DNA of 64,000 nucleotides from Tubiluchus corallicola. Its lineage: Eukaryota > Priapulida > Priapulimorpha > Priapulimorphida > Tubiluchidae. The translations under genes and the position numbers were made by a program. Below the pieces are notes generated by a model that had not been told where the DNA came from, made no database searches, and saw only the letters and a list, made by a program, of their open reading frames with translations. Each line of letters begins with the position of its first letter. The stretch's first letter is position 1. This document shows, in pieces, positions 29,841-40,999 of this stretch. The stretch covers positions 1 through 64,000 of the forward strand of contig JAQGDQ010000552.1 in assembly GCA_030141605.1 (NCBI GenBank). The letters are read 5' to 3'.

Positions 29841-30088
29841 ATTACTGACACCGCTCCCGGCACATTCCCGTTCTCTAGAAATAAGAGGTATAAGTTTTGC
29901 AATTTTTTGCAAAAAACGGCCGAAAAATGACCATTTTTGGAGGTTTTTCACCCCACCCCCGTTCCTCCCACCAGGTGGGCCCGATTCGAAAAATAAACCC
30001 CCAATGGCACAACACTAGATCGAGACCTTTCGTTTGATGTATAGATCGCCGCAAATGGTGCCGTCGTCCGAGCTGTAGCCTCGAATCT

Positions 30089-30265
<177 letters not shown>

Positions 30266-30518
30266 TATATACCAGCGAAAGTAATATATACGATTTATAA
30301 AGTTATTTATCATGCTATAAATTATGCAGATATTAATAAATGAATCTTTTAAATCGATGTGCAAGATTAGCGCTTGTCCTTCATTTACGGGCAACAAAAT
30401 GGAGCAGGTCACAAAACAGCATTACCCAAGACAACCAAACATTTCCTTAAACATGGCGACTGTTGTTTACCGGACAACGAGAGTTTACGAAAACGCAACA
30501 ATAAATAATTTTTATTAA

Positions 30519-31189
30519 AGCACAAGAAAACCTTCCACTTACACAAAGCTTAAAAATCTGACTTGGAATTTTATACCACTTACATACTGCCCTTTTGCAC
30601 ACAGGACTCGTGTCGGCAGTAACGCTGTATAAAACAGGTATATTTAAACTCCCACGATGACCGTTAGACGCAGCCATTTTGACAATAAGTCATTTGAAAG
30701 AAATGCTGAGTAAAGTTTGAAAAAATTATCAGAGCATGCGTAACGCACACATTACTACCTAAGTAAAATTTAAAATTACTGTATCTTGTCAGATTAAAAA
30801 AACATTTTTGGTTAGTAACGGTGCACCCTGGAGGATAAGTCAGCAACATTTTACCAATTAGTTTTTTAAGCATTTTAAATAATTAATAATTTTCATTTCT
30901 AGTTACATAAGTCTTTCAAGTAAGCAAGCCAAATGCTAAGTAATGTGATTTTATATAGAAAGTTTTTTGGGACATAATTTAACATTTCCTTTTCTTCCCC
31001 TGATTTACATTTGCGTTAAGTGACGTCATGTAATGGCGCGGTCGGAACAGTATTGCGGGAAATTTAAAATGAAAACAAACAAAAATTGCTTTCAATGCGA
31101 GTAAGATATATGCATAAAATTGCTGTAAAGTAATATAATTTTTAAATCGATTTTCTGAAACCTACTTCAGGTGCCCCTTTTCCTGTCCT
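30519..31189 (+). mobile_element. MITE family C, full length
   Basis: 671 bp, flanked by TTAA at 30515-30518 and 31190-31193. The left end is AGCACAAGAAAACC and the right end is the complement of AGGACAGGAAAAGGGGC. The reverse complement matches 58095-58757. It contains TGACGTCA and no coding region. The TTAA target and purine-rich AGGA-type ends resemble family A. Confidence 0.82.
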
Positions 31190-31700
31190 TTAAGCACATA
31201 AACACCCTAAATGCAAATTATATTCAATCAATTATATTCAAAACTATACTCCAGGAACTACGTGAAAAATAAACTACAACACGTACTATACAACTACTAC
31301 TTAGTTTCAACATTGTCGACTAGAAACATACCTCATAAAATTTAGCCTAACGAACGGAAAACTAATTGTGATTACGTAACTTTTAACTTTAATGACCATC
31401 AAGAATTTTTTAAATAACTCAGTAAACACTAATAAAATTATTCATAATAAGTTAACTGCTAAAATACACAGCTGGTTTTAAAACAGCAGTAGCTATATAA
31501 ATGCTCTGAAAAGTAAATGTCATACATTAACGTTTATAACAGCCAGCTTTATAAAGTTTCTTTCGAACATTCCAAATGATGCATCTTTTTTACGATAGTG
31601 CATCATAACAATAAAGAACGATATGTAAAATGAGCAAACTCGCACTTGCGTGCAAAATGTCAGACGACATGCACTAACCCTTGCTTTTTCTACCTGTACT

Positions 31701-31943
31701 GGCTTGTGCGTAGCTTAACGGTAGCGTGCTCGCGTACCACCCAGGAGGTCGTGGGTTCGACTCTCGACCAAGTCGTACCAAAGACTTCAAAAATGGTACC
31801 GCTGGTTCTTCGACCAACCACGCGGGTTTATTGAAGTAACGTGCAGGTAATAATAATCGGGACCACCTTGGAAATAACTTACTCAAGGTGTTATCCTTGG
31901 ACTATGTCCTAAACGAAATAATAATAATTATTATTATTATTAC
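31701..31943 (+). mobile_element. tRNA-derived SINE, family T1
   Basis: The head has TAGCTTAACGGTAGCGTG (A-box-like, about 31711) and GTGGGTTCGACTC (B-box-like, about 31751-31763). The body has GCTGGTTCTTCGACC and GGTGTTATCC, and the 3' tail is (AAT)n/(ATT)n from about 31918. The same family is inverted at 12619-12830. Confidence 0.8.
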
Positions 31944-32173
31944 TGCTACCTTGACAAAATCGTTAGACTACAAACTGAGTTTCGTCAACTTTCTGATATG
32001 TAAAGATGTGTAAGTGTAAACGGAATAAAGAGATTTCTTTTATTCCTGATGTAGCTAGAAAAAATTCACGACTCATACTGTCGGTGACCGTTGCTGTTTT
32101 CCGCTAGTTTTTGCTACCATCTTGCATTTTTATTGCATTTTTGACACTACAACAAGCACTTGTTAAGTTAGTA

Positions 32174-32651
32174 CAGTCAAACTTCACTTTATAACGCCGC
32201 GCTTAATAACCCCAACCTCGCTTAATGCTTATATTTTTGGCAAAACAAAAAAATTATATTTGCATAGACAGGTATGTAATAATGCGCCTCGTTATAATGC
32301 CAAACTCGCTTACTGCCAACTGTTTTGTAGTCAAAAAGCAGGCGGTATAAGGAAGTTTAACTGTTTTGTAGTCAAAAAGCAGGCGGTATAAGGAAGTTTA
32401 ACTGTTTTGTAGTCAAAAAGCAGGCGGTATAAGGAAGTTTAACTGTTTTGTAGTCAAAAAGCAGGCGGTATAAGGAAGTTCAACTGTTTTGTAGTCAAAA
32501 AGCAGGCGGTATAAGGAAGTTCAACTGTTTTGTAGTCAAAAAGCAGGCGGTATAAGGAAGTTTAACTGTTTTGTAGTCAAAAAGCAGGTGGTATAAGGAA
32601 GTTTTAACTGTTTTGTAGTCAAAAAGCAGGCGGTATAAGGAAGTTTGACTG
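32174..32651 (+). mobile_element. TA-flanked MITE (family G) with a 41-bp terminal amplification
   Basis: The ends are CAGTCAAACTTC and its complement, flanked by TA at 32172-32173 and 32652-32653. Both ends continue into a TTATA(A)C-GCC block. The right part, from about 32318, is a 41-bp unit (AACTGTTTTGTAGTC, then GCAGGCGGTATAAGGAAGTT) repeated about eight times; the unit includes the inner half of the right inverted repeat. The element ends 48 bp from the IDH3A stop codon, so it must lie in or beside the 3' UTR. Confidence 0.82.
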
Positions 32652-32699
32652 TATGCTATATTGCACTTCTAGACAGACGTGGTCAGCACGTTCATCAAG

Positions 32700-34218
32700 T
32701 TATTGTGATTTCTCCACTAGCCTGCAGATGGCATCGGTAAAGCCTGAGCAAGTCGCAGTCCCGCCTAAATCTCCCGTCCTCGTTTCTTTGGATTCGATGG
32801 CAGCGAAAGTGGCGTTTTCAATATTATCTGCGTGTTCGTTCAATTTCATGTGCCTGAGCATCATGCACGCACTAAGTAACAGTGCCGTCGGGTTTGCCTT
32901 GTCCTGCCCGGCAATATCGGGTGCGGTACCGTGCACAGATTCGAAGATTGCGGCACCTTCCTCGCCTATATTTCCACTAGGGGTTATTCCGAGTCCTCCG
33001 ATCAATCCAGCGCAAAGGTCGCTGAGAATGTCGCCGTACAGATTGGGCATGACTAGCATGTCGAACTGTGTTGGGTCTTGTACCATGTGCAGACAACAAG
33101 TGTCCAAGTACAACTCATCAAACTTAATGTCCGGATACTCCTCTGCGACTTCACGACAGCACATCAGAAACAGTCCGTCCGACATTCTCATTATGTTTGC
33201 TTTGTGGACGGCTGTTACCTGCTTTCGCTTGTTGGCTGTCGCGTACTGGAAAGCAAACTCGGCCACACGGCGCGAAGCTTTCTCCGTAATCAGCTTAATA
33301 CTCTGAACAACACCGTCGACTATAACATGTTCTATTCCGCTGTATTCACCTTCTGTGTTTTCTCTTATAGTCACTAGGTCCACATTATCATACGGTGTCT
33401 TATATCCAACAACAGACCTACATGGTCGCACATTCGCGTACAAGTTAAACGTCTTTCGTAAAGCCAAGTTCAGCGATTGGTGGCCCTTTCCGACGGGCGT
33501 TGCAAGTGGGCCTTTTAAACCGATTCTGTTTTTGTTCATGGATTCTATAGCAGCTGGAGGAATGACCATACGTCCATCTGGTGCTCGTACCGGGGTGACG
33601 TCCACTGGTTCCCATTCAATAGGAACCTGCAATGATTGAGCATTAATCACAATTAATTTTAATGTAAAATTAACTACTAAACTAGTTGTGGTAAAAGTTA
33701 TGATAGTACCAGCTGCATTTAACACAATTAGCCACTGGCTAAATCATCATTAACTAAAAAATCTTTGTTGGATATCGACAGTCAAACCACGTTATAAAGC
33801 CCCCACCTCTACAATGCCAGTGTCACTTAACGCACGTTTTTGGCAAAACAAAACGTCTGTATTTTCATAGACATAAATGTATTAATGCATCTCGTTACAA
33901 AGTCAAACTCGCTTAATGCCAACTGTTTTACAGTCCCAAGTAGGCAGTATTACAGAGATCACTCTCTAACTAAGTATATGTATGTATACTAACACTATGT
34001 ATACAAGTGTTAGTGTATATATACAAAGCCAATCTTCAAAATACCTTAGCTGCTGAAAATATCTTCTGAACTGCCGCGGATATCTCCGGACCAATTCCAT
34101 CTCCAGGAATTAGTGTTACAGTCTGAAAACCCGACGCCTTTCTAATGCACAATTTATTTACAATGGGACCAACAAAACTTTGTGAAAACAATGTAAACAG
34201 TTTCTTGGTCGGCGCCAT
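32700..34218 (-). CDS. IDH3A: Isocitrate dehydrogenase [NAD] subunit alpha, mitochondrial (IDH3A), 2 exons
   Basis: Catalytic subunit of the mitochondrial NAD-dependent isocitrate dehydrogenase, which converts isocitrate to 2-oxoglutarate in the TCA cycle. Exons on the minus strand are 34218-34045 and 33626-32700, with a GT-AG intron in phase 0. The product is 366 residues, the same as human IDH3A. The start at 34218 (AAACATGG, strong context) gives an [11 protein letters not shown]... leader that is basic and hydroxylated, as in a mitochondrial targeting peptide; an upstream in-frame ATG at 34308 would add 30 acidic/polar residues and is less likely. Seen: [13 protein letters not shown] near the N-terminus, [45 protein letters not shown] and HGTAPDIAG, that is, the isocitrate- and Mg-binding signature of the family. 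The single intron (33627-34044) holds a family G-like MITE. Confidence 0.96.
33779..33957 (+). mobile_element. Family G-like MITE remnant in the IDH3A intron
   Basis: Starts CAGTCAAACCACGTTATAAA and contains AAACTCGCTTAATGCCAACTG, both shared with 32174-32651. The right end is decayed (GTAGGCAGTATTACAGAG). Confidence 0.65.
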
Positions 34219-34229
34219 GTTTCTCTTAG

Positions 34230-35600
34230 AATTCTCGAGATCGCGATTTTTCTCGAGATTTTGTTCACCTTGGAGGAGGAGCACGTGTTCACTGTTTTGC
34301 AATGACATTAGTGATTTTGATGTTCTGATAAACCATGATTTTTTGATTACCTAATTGCACAAGAAAATTTATCACTGAGGTAATGTATTTTGTAGTTTTT
34401 AAGTTTTACAGTGCCAAAAATCCGAAATTCGTTAGATGGATTAATACAATTACAAAGTTTATGAGCTTGTCTTACTGAACTTTGAAGTCATTGTAAAAAG
34501 TAGACTTTGTCAACTGTATAGCGAATTTACAATAGCAGACCTGTCTGCTCAAGAATGATGCTAAAGCTGACTTTAGTACGGAAGTCCATATTGGGTGCAG
34601 ATTAACACTAACAAATTCTGCATCATGTGGTGGCACAATTGAAGCCGTAGTTTTCACACGCAAAAAGTGTATCAGTTATACTACATAGACTACTCTGCTA
34701 CTTATACAAGAACCCAAGAACACACACAAGCTATTTAAGAAACAAAATAGATTGAATCTGAAGCGCAATTCTTACTGGCACTCTGAAGACTGCCAGCTTT
34801 ATCTAAATGGCAGTTTTGTAGGTGGCAAAGGTAAATGGGGCTGTAAGCTTGGAGACGCTTGTGTTGAGCACCGCAGTCTTCTTCAAGAACTCTTCCAGAT
34901 TCTTGAAACCACTTACACTGGGAGAATTATTACTTCCTCCGTTAAAGTGATGTTGTGTAAGGGCAAAGTGTCATTTATGATTTTTTTCGTACTAAATTGT
35001 AGCACCTTTGCAATTTCCCAACTTACAAAGTTTCAGTCTCTTTCTGAAATTTAACAGGATAACATAATGTTGTTATGAGCTTCATTCTAAGAGCTGTCAC
35101 TTAAAGTCACTCGGATGTATCAGATGTATTGTTATTGCTTAAACTTATAAAAAATATGACAAAGAAATTAGCAAGGGTAAATTTAAAATATACTACCACT
35201 GAATAGAAATTTTTAGGCATGGTGGTTGCCGCCATTCACTTGAAAATCATAATGTAACTGAGAGAATTTGTGGCTTTCCTTCAGCATTCACTGCTCAAAC
35301 TAATTCAAACTTCTGCAGCGTACTTAATGTTCAAACAAAAAATCACAAAATTAGCTATCTAATTTTTTTGTAAAAACTTGTCATACTATTGATGAAGATT
35401 GATTGTGCGCTACTTTTCTTCAAGACAAATAACGTCATTGGAAGAAGAATGGGCATTCACAATGTGATTTTAAAGTGATTCTACTAATTGCACGAGGTGC
35501 TTATTGCAGTTTTATTGCTAAATCCTTCTAACGTTTTTCACGAATATTGAAATCAGCTTAGCCTCCTAGAAAGCTTGACCTTTCCTTTAATGTACTGTGT
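34230..35600. other. Intergenic between IDH3A and IGHMBP2
   Basis: The two genes are divergently transcribed with about 1.97 kb between start codons. Apart from a GCTTGACCTTTCCTTTAA segment (about 35571) that resembles the end of family D at 24510, I recognise no repeat or exon here. Confidence 0.4.
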
Positions 35601-35624
35601 GCTGTTCCTCAGGAAAACTCCTCT

Positions 35625-35685
35625 ATACTCTCTCTCCTCTCTCTCTCTGTTTCTCTGTCCCTCTTTTTCTCCCTACCTATCTCTT

Positions 35686-35733
<48 letters not shown>

Positions 35734-35744
35734 TCCCTCTCCCT

Positions 35745-35789
<45 letters not shown>

Positions 35790-35813
35790 CCCTTTCTCCC
35801 TCTCTCTTGTGTG
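35625..35813 (+). repeat. (CT)n microsatellite
   Basis: About 190 bp of CT with CCCTCT interruptions, 375 bp upstream of the IGHMBP2 start. The Ser/Leu-rich frames are artefacts. Confidence 0.95.
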
Positions 35814-36188
35814 AAAATTCTTCACGCAACATCATTTTTCATTTATGTCCCATTTTCCAAACAAATTTTTAAGATGCTATCAAGAAGATAGCGAATGCAT
35901 ACATGCTCTTTTGCTCCTACATGTGAACTTGGTAATTTGCTGGGTCATTCAAAAATGGCTCAGAAAATGGGGGCAGTGTTGTACTGGCTAGGTGCATGAT
36001 AACTTTGAGATAGGGAGTTAGATGAATGTTCAATTAGTGTCAGTTTTTTCATAATATATTATTCAGGTAACCTTTTTATTTTACCTCTTTATTAATCGCG
36101 ATCTGCCAAAGAAATTATCGCTGCAAAACAAACGAGCAAACAAAAAAGTTAAGTTTGATCCAACATCTCTTGATTTTAGGATGCCAAC

Positions 36189-39100
36189 ATGTCATTGACT
36201 GAGTTTGTGGAGAAGACAAAAGCTCTGCTGGATTTAGAGAGAGAAGCTGAACTTGAAGAAACGCAGCAGTTGCTGGAAAACGTCTCGGCAAAGGAATTGG
36301 AGAAGAAAGGAATTTGCCTATTGAAGCTCAGAGCTGGTGCTCGGAAAACTGGATTATACGGGCGATCTGTCATCACATTTGAATCCTTCTGGCACGGTTC
36401 AGAATTACCATCACATTCGCTGTCGAATGGTGACATCGTGGGCGTCAACTGTTCAGAAGTTCCTCCTTCTAGTCCCTCTATTGTGTCTGGAATTATTTCT
36501 CGCGTCGGTAAAGGGTGGATTAGTGTCGCATTTGACTTACCGCTTGACGAGCTGCCTATTGAAGATGACGTGAAGTATCGCTTGACAAAGCTTGCTAACG
36601 ATATTACATACAAAAGATTGAAGCAAGGCTTACAGGAACTTGGCAGATATGCTAACGGGCCAGCCAGCAGATTAATTAACACTCTTTTTGGAGACCTACC
36701 AACACAGTGCATTAGTGCAGCGGACAGTGTACCAATAAAGTTTTTCAATCCTTGTCTTAATTTGTCGCAGCAGGAAGCCGTTAAGTTTGCACTGGAGAGA
36801 ACTGACGCAGCAATTATTCATGGACCCCCAGGAACAGGGAAAACTACTACTGTGGTTGAAACCGTATTGCAGCTTGTTGCAAGGAAAGAAAAGATACTGG
36901 CATGCGCGCCGTCTAACGTGGCCGTCGATAATTTAGTGGAAAAACTTTCATTCTATAAGTGCAAAATTGTAAGGCTCGGTCATCCGGCGAGGTTGCTTGA
37001 GCATATCCAGAAGCATTGCTTGGATTCGATTCTCGAAAGGACGGATCAAGCCAATCTCGTCGCCGATGTGAGAAACGATATATGTAAGAATCTAGGTTTG
37101 ATGAGAAAGAGCAAGAGCCGAGATGTAAAGCAGCAACTCAGACAGGACAACAAACAGTTAAGGAAAGAGCTGCGTGAAAGAGAACGTGCTTGCTTGGAAC
37201 ACGTCCTCAATAGTGCCGACGTCATTTTGTCCACGCTCACGACGGCGTCGTCTGACGGACCACTGAAACACGTAAGTGAAGGTACTATACATACTGTTGT
37301 AATTGATGAATGTTCTCAGGCAACGGAGGTGGCTTGCTGGCTTGCATTGATGCATGGCAAAAAGTGCATTTTGGCGGGAGACCATCATCAACTGCCACCG
37401 ACGATCATATCCCATAGTGCAGCTCGGCAGGGTTTAGCTGTAACATTAATGGAAAGACTAATTCAGCTATATGGTGCCTCCATGGTAACGCAACTGACGC
37501 GACAGTATCGTATGAACGAACTCATCATGAGATGGCCTTCCAAGCAGTTATATGAGGACAAACTCGTTGCTGATGATAGTGTGGCCCATCACCTTCTTCA
37601 TGATTTGGCAGAAGTGTCCTCGACAGAAGATACAACCATACCGTTGCTACTCATAGATACTGCCGGCTGTGATATGACAGAATTGGACCTTCCCGAAGAA
37701 GTCTCAAAGGGTAACGAGTCAGAAGCAGACTTGGCGGCTTGGCATGTTCAGGCGCTCATAGATGCGGGCATTAAGGCGCAAGACATAGCCGTAATTGCCC
37801 CATATAACCTGCAAGTTGAATTTCTACGTCTCAAACTTCACGGGAAGCATCCTAGCCTTGAGATAAAGTCTGTCGACGGTTTCCAAGGTCGCGAGAAGGA
37901 AGCCGTTGTGATCACGTTGGTTCGTTCCAACTTGCAACATGAAATTGGCTTCCTGGCAGAAGACCGCAGAATCAACGTCGCTATCACCAGAGCTCGCCGC
38001 CATCTGGCAGTCATTTGTGACAGTGAAACAGTGGGCTGCCATGAATTTTTGAAGGAATTGGTAACTTACATGATAACCAATGGGGAAGTCAGATCAGCAG
38101 AACAATATAGATCTGCCCTGGGGCAGTTTGAATGTGTGCAGTTCCCAAAGCATTTTACTACTGAAACACCTCCGGCAGGCTCTCGTGCTGTGAACGCAGG
38201 AGCAAAAGTGAAAGTAAAGAATTCTAACCTAAAACAGCCCGGCGTTACACACAGCTGTGTCAAAACATCTGCCCCTCATATGGCTAAAGTTTTGCCAACG
38301 AATTCGCCAGAATATGATCATATTATTGCAACGGTAGAGGACTTTGCCAGAGGTGATTCGCTGGAGTACCGATTTCCGGCTAGCTTGACGTCTCGTCAAC
38401 GTATGATTGTACACGAAACTGGACAGAGGCTGGGATTGATACACGTGAGTACTGGAGAGGGTGAGATGAGACAAATCACTCTCAGAAAAAAATCTTGCAT
38501 GGAAACTCAAACCTCCTTGAACGACGGTAATAAAGAACGAGATAGTGAAACAGCCATTAGACTGGATGAATGTGCCAAAAAGCCGCTTGCGACGGAAGAC
38601 AGCTTGAGCGAAAGAGCTTACGGCACTCTTCCAGTTGAAGTTCCTAATGTTGAAATCAGTAGCAGTGAAGAAGATGAAATCGGTATTGATAACACCGACA
38701 TTAAGTGTGAAAAGTGCCAAAAGTTCTTACCTCGACGTAATATAGAACTGCATGTGTTACGTTGCAGAGACGCAAAACCTTCCACGCCTGTCAAAGTCAA
38801 GCCGTCATCCGGAAAGAAACACAAGAAATCGAATAAGCAGAAAAGTCCTCTGACTGCCGCCTCTCTTCCAGACGACTTTGACGACATGCTCGAAGCCGTA
38901 AAGCTAGCTGATAACACATGCAGATACGCAAAGTGCAAAGCAAAACTTTCTACTCTTGGACAGACTTGCTGCTTCTGCGGATGTCGCTTCTGTTTGTCTC
39001 ACCATCAGCCGGAAGTTCACGGCTGCGGCGACGAGGCGAAAGCTCACGCAAGAATGGTGATTCGGAAAACGGGAACTCTCGGCGGTGGCGCGCCGAGTAA

Positions 39101-39209
39101 GAAACCAGACCCGGAGAAGAGGGCGAATATCGAAAGAAAACTGGAAAAGAAGTTGAGCGAACTGGAACAACAGCGGAGGCAGAAAAAACTGGAGAAGAAA
39201 ACGAAATGA
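36189..39209 (+). CDS. IGHMBP2: IGHMBP2 / SMUBP-2 helicase, single exon
   Basis: ATP-dependent 5'-3' RNA/DNA helicase of the UPF1-like SF1 group, linked to ribosomes and tRNA in animals. The product is 1006 residues (human 993). Seen: Walker A GPPGTGKTT at 212-220, motif II DECSQATE at 373, LAGDHHQLPPT, the QYRMNE motif, VDGFQGREKEAVV (motif V) and NVAITRARRHL (motif VI). An R3H domain follows at about 725-765 and an AN1 zinc finger at about 911-950 (CRYAKC...CCFCGCRFC...HH...H.C). A basic, coiled-coil-like tail ends the protein. Between R3H and AN1, at residues 840-859, there is a further C-x2-C...H-x3-C finger. The start follows TTTTAGGATGCCAAC; AAC before the ATG is a good context. The CDS has no intron, although TTTTAG at 36180 suggests a 5' UTR acceptor. 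A six-codon out-of-frame upstream ORF (36181-36198) overlaps the start. Confidence 0.96.
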   Translation: MSLTEFVEKTKALLDLEREAELEETQQLLENVSAKELEKKGICLLKLRAGARKTGLYGRSVITFESFWHGSELPSHSLSNGDIVGVNCSEVPPSSPSIVSGIISRVGKGWISVAFDLPLDELPIEDDVKYRLTKLANDITYKRLKQGLQELGRYANGPASRLINTLFGDLPTQCISAADSVPIKFFNPCLNLSQQEAVKFALERTDAAIIHGPPGTGKTTTVVETVLQLVARKEKILACAPSNVAVDNLVEKLSFYKCKIVRLGHPARLLEHIQKHCLDSILERTDQANLVADVRNDICKNLGLMRKSKSRDVKQQLRQDNKQLRKELRERERACLEHVLNSADVILSTLTTASSDGPLKHVSEGTIHTVVIDECSQATEVACWLALMHGKKCILAGDHHQLPPTIISHSAARQGLAVTLMERLIQLYGASMVTQLTRQYRMNELIMRWPSKQLYEDKLVADDSVAHHLLHDLAEVSSTEDTTIPLLLIDTAGCDMTELDLPEEVSKGNESEADLAAWHVQALIDAGIKAQDIAVIAPYNLQVEFLRLKLHGKHPSLEIKSVDGFQGREKEAVVITLVRSNLQHEIGFLAEDRRINVAITRARRHLAVICDSETVGCHEFLKELVTYMITNGEVRSAEQYRSALGQFECVQFPKHFTTETPPAGSRAVNAGAKVKVKNSNLKQPGVTHSCVKTSAPHMAKVLPTNSPEYDHIIATVEDFARGDSLEYRFPASLTSRQRMIVHETGQRLGLIHVSTGEGEMRQITLRKKSCMETQTSLNDGNKERDSETAIRLDECAKKPLATEDSLSERAYGTLPVEVPNVEISSSEEDEIGIDNTDIKCEKCQKFLPRRNIELHVLRCRDAKPSTPVKVKPSSGKKHKKSNKQKSPLTAASLPDDFDDMLEAVKLADNTCRYAKCKAKLSTLGQTCCFCGCRFCLSHHQPEVHGCGDEAKAHARMVIRKTGTLGGGAPSKKPDPEKRANIERKLEKKLSELEQQRRQKKLEKKTK

Positions 39210-39308
39210 AATAGTTTTGGTACGGGGTATTTTATACCACTCACATATTTCTATATAATATACCCTGTATTGCTTTGCTAAATTTACATGTTATTAAATT
39301 ATAAACGT

Positions 39309-39310
39309 TG

Positions 39311-39382
<72 letters not shown>

Positions 39383-39385
39383 TGA
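39309..39385 (+). repeat. (TTA)n microsatellite
   Basis: About 75 bp of TTA, 100 bp after the IGHMBP2 stop. Confidence 0.95.
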
Positions 39386-39589
39386 TTTATTATACTATTA
39401 TTAAATTATTATAATCCCAATCAATTAATGAGTTATTGGTAATCTTTGCCGTTGCAATAACCCTTTTAAGAGTTTCAGCGATTAATGATGATCGTGAAGA
39501 GGTCAAAGGTTAAGTATACCAGTCGCGCATTTGTGTACACTCGACAATGCCTCGCAGCCCATGCTGTTGTACTAGCAACAATTTTAACA

Positions 39590-39960
39590 GCTAGTCAAAA
39601 CTTTACCTAGTTCATTTTTTCTACTTTCCAAGAAAGATTCTGCTAGTAAACTACTCTATGCGCTGAGTAATGCATAATTGAGTCCACATAAAACATCTGA
39701 AGTTACTGAACTAAGGCCGGCAGAAACTTTGCTTTATCAACACTTCACGTGATGGTTGTACTTAAGACGCATTGCTGCAGTACACTTAACCTTTGACCTA
39801 TAGCAACTGCTTGTGACAACGAAACTGTGTAAAGTCTTATTGGTGTCAACATCTTTAAATAGTTTCCTCATGCTTTGATAGTCTCTCTCTATAAAAAATA
39901 GTAAAACTTTCTTTCCTACCAAATGGTAGGAGCTTCGGCCTTAATGGTTTTGTTTTGCAT
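39590..39960 (+). repeat. Dispersed repeat family D, longest copy
   Basis: Spans the blocks seen separately elsewhere: ACCTAGTTCATTTTTTC, CTAGTAAAC.ACTCTA, CTGAAGTTACTGAACT, CACTTCACGTGATGG and AACGAAACTGTG. It serves as the best local reference for the family. Confidence 0.65.
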
Positions 39961-40278
39961 CATGACAGTTTGTTGATAATGTACTAAGATACATATCCAG
40001 TATTTTTAACAAAAACCAGCTTTAAATTTGTTCTTCTGAAGGTTGTCCAGTGCACTAGTAATTATGGTTAGGTTTTGTACTTTAAGAAAGATCAAAGATG
40101 ATACTAATTTCAGATTCTGTTATGCAGGGTTGCAGCATCACAGTTTGACGTATAATGTGTGATACTTTTCACAAAAATTTGTTCTTGCTCTCTTCGACAT
40201 TCATTGAAATCTTGCTATTCTGTTTCTTGTGTGAGCAAATCGTCACTGAAAGTTGATCACTACCTTTATTAATAATAT

Positions 40279-40803
40279 GTCTACGGCCATATCACGTTGA
40301 AAACACCATCATCGAAGTTAAGCAACGTAGAGCCTCGTTAGTACTTGGATGGGTGACTGCCTAGGAATACCAGTTGTTGCGGGATGCCCACACTGTATCT
40401 CGATACTAGGCGGAGGAGCTGCACAAGCAGCCAACGGCTAGAGGGCAGAGGAGGTCAAGTGACTCAACGACCATGTGGGGGAGTAAACCTTCCAAATCAG
40501 GAGTGGAGCCCTGAAGGCGGACCAGTGCAGCATGCTCAGTGACTCCGGCAGCTCCTGCAGCCAACCTGGTGCCAAACGTATCGCTCCACTTTCCTTTGGA
40601 CTACACCAGGGAGGAAGAGAGGGGGTTCCTGTTGTCTGGGCAACTCAGGATCTCCATACACCTTGCCCAGGCGTGCGCCCTGGAGACGTTCAAGGATTGC
40701 ACTGCTCAGCCACAGTCGACGCTGCAGCTCCATCAATGTGATCAATAACTGACTCTCTTGGCGCACACTCCATTGTCTTCCAAGAGACAAGGATGCCAAC
40801 AAT
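40279..40803 (+). mobile_element. 5S rRNA-headed SINE, full length (SINE3-like)
   Basis: 40279-40388 aligns with 5S rRNA: GTCTACGGCCAT at the start, GAAGTTAAGCAAC, then TTAGTACTTGGATGGGTGAC and GGAATACC. About ten bases are missing before GAAGTTAAG and several helix I/III bases are changed, so it is not a functional 5S gene, but the internal promoter region is largely kept. It is followed by a body of about 415 bp whose last 345 bp recur at 48271-48609. A 5S head with an unrelated body is the definition of SINE3-type elements. Confidence 0.8.
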
Positions 40804-40999
40804 TAAATAATCGTAAAAGAGCTAGTGACGTCATACTTTGCAAGAAAAAATGTTGAAATGTATGAAGATTTAAGGTGCTCACCTGGCCCCTCGCAACACC
40901 AAATATGTGATTTGATTTAGACAGCATCTAACATACCATCACCTATACTAACACATTCCCAAATTAGGTTTTTTAGTGGGCAAGGAAATCTTAGGGCAT

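Noticed and set aside
31701-31775. tRNA gene
   Set aside because: A- and B-box-like motifs are present, but the acceptor and anticodon stems do not pair and the sequence continues into a repeated SINE body.
32653-33306. 217-codon plus-strand frame
   Set aside because: It is the antisense shadow of IDH3A exon 2, whose protein matches the family throughout.
36176-36748. 190-codon minus-strand frame
   Set aside because: Antisense shadow of IGHMBP2.
40279-40388. Functional 5S rRNA gene
   Set aside because: About ten bases are missing and helix-forming positions are changed. It is the head of a repeated element.
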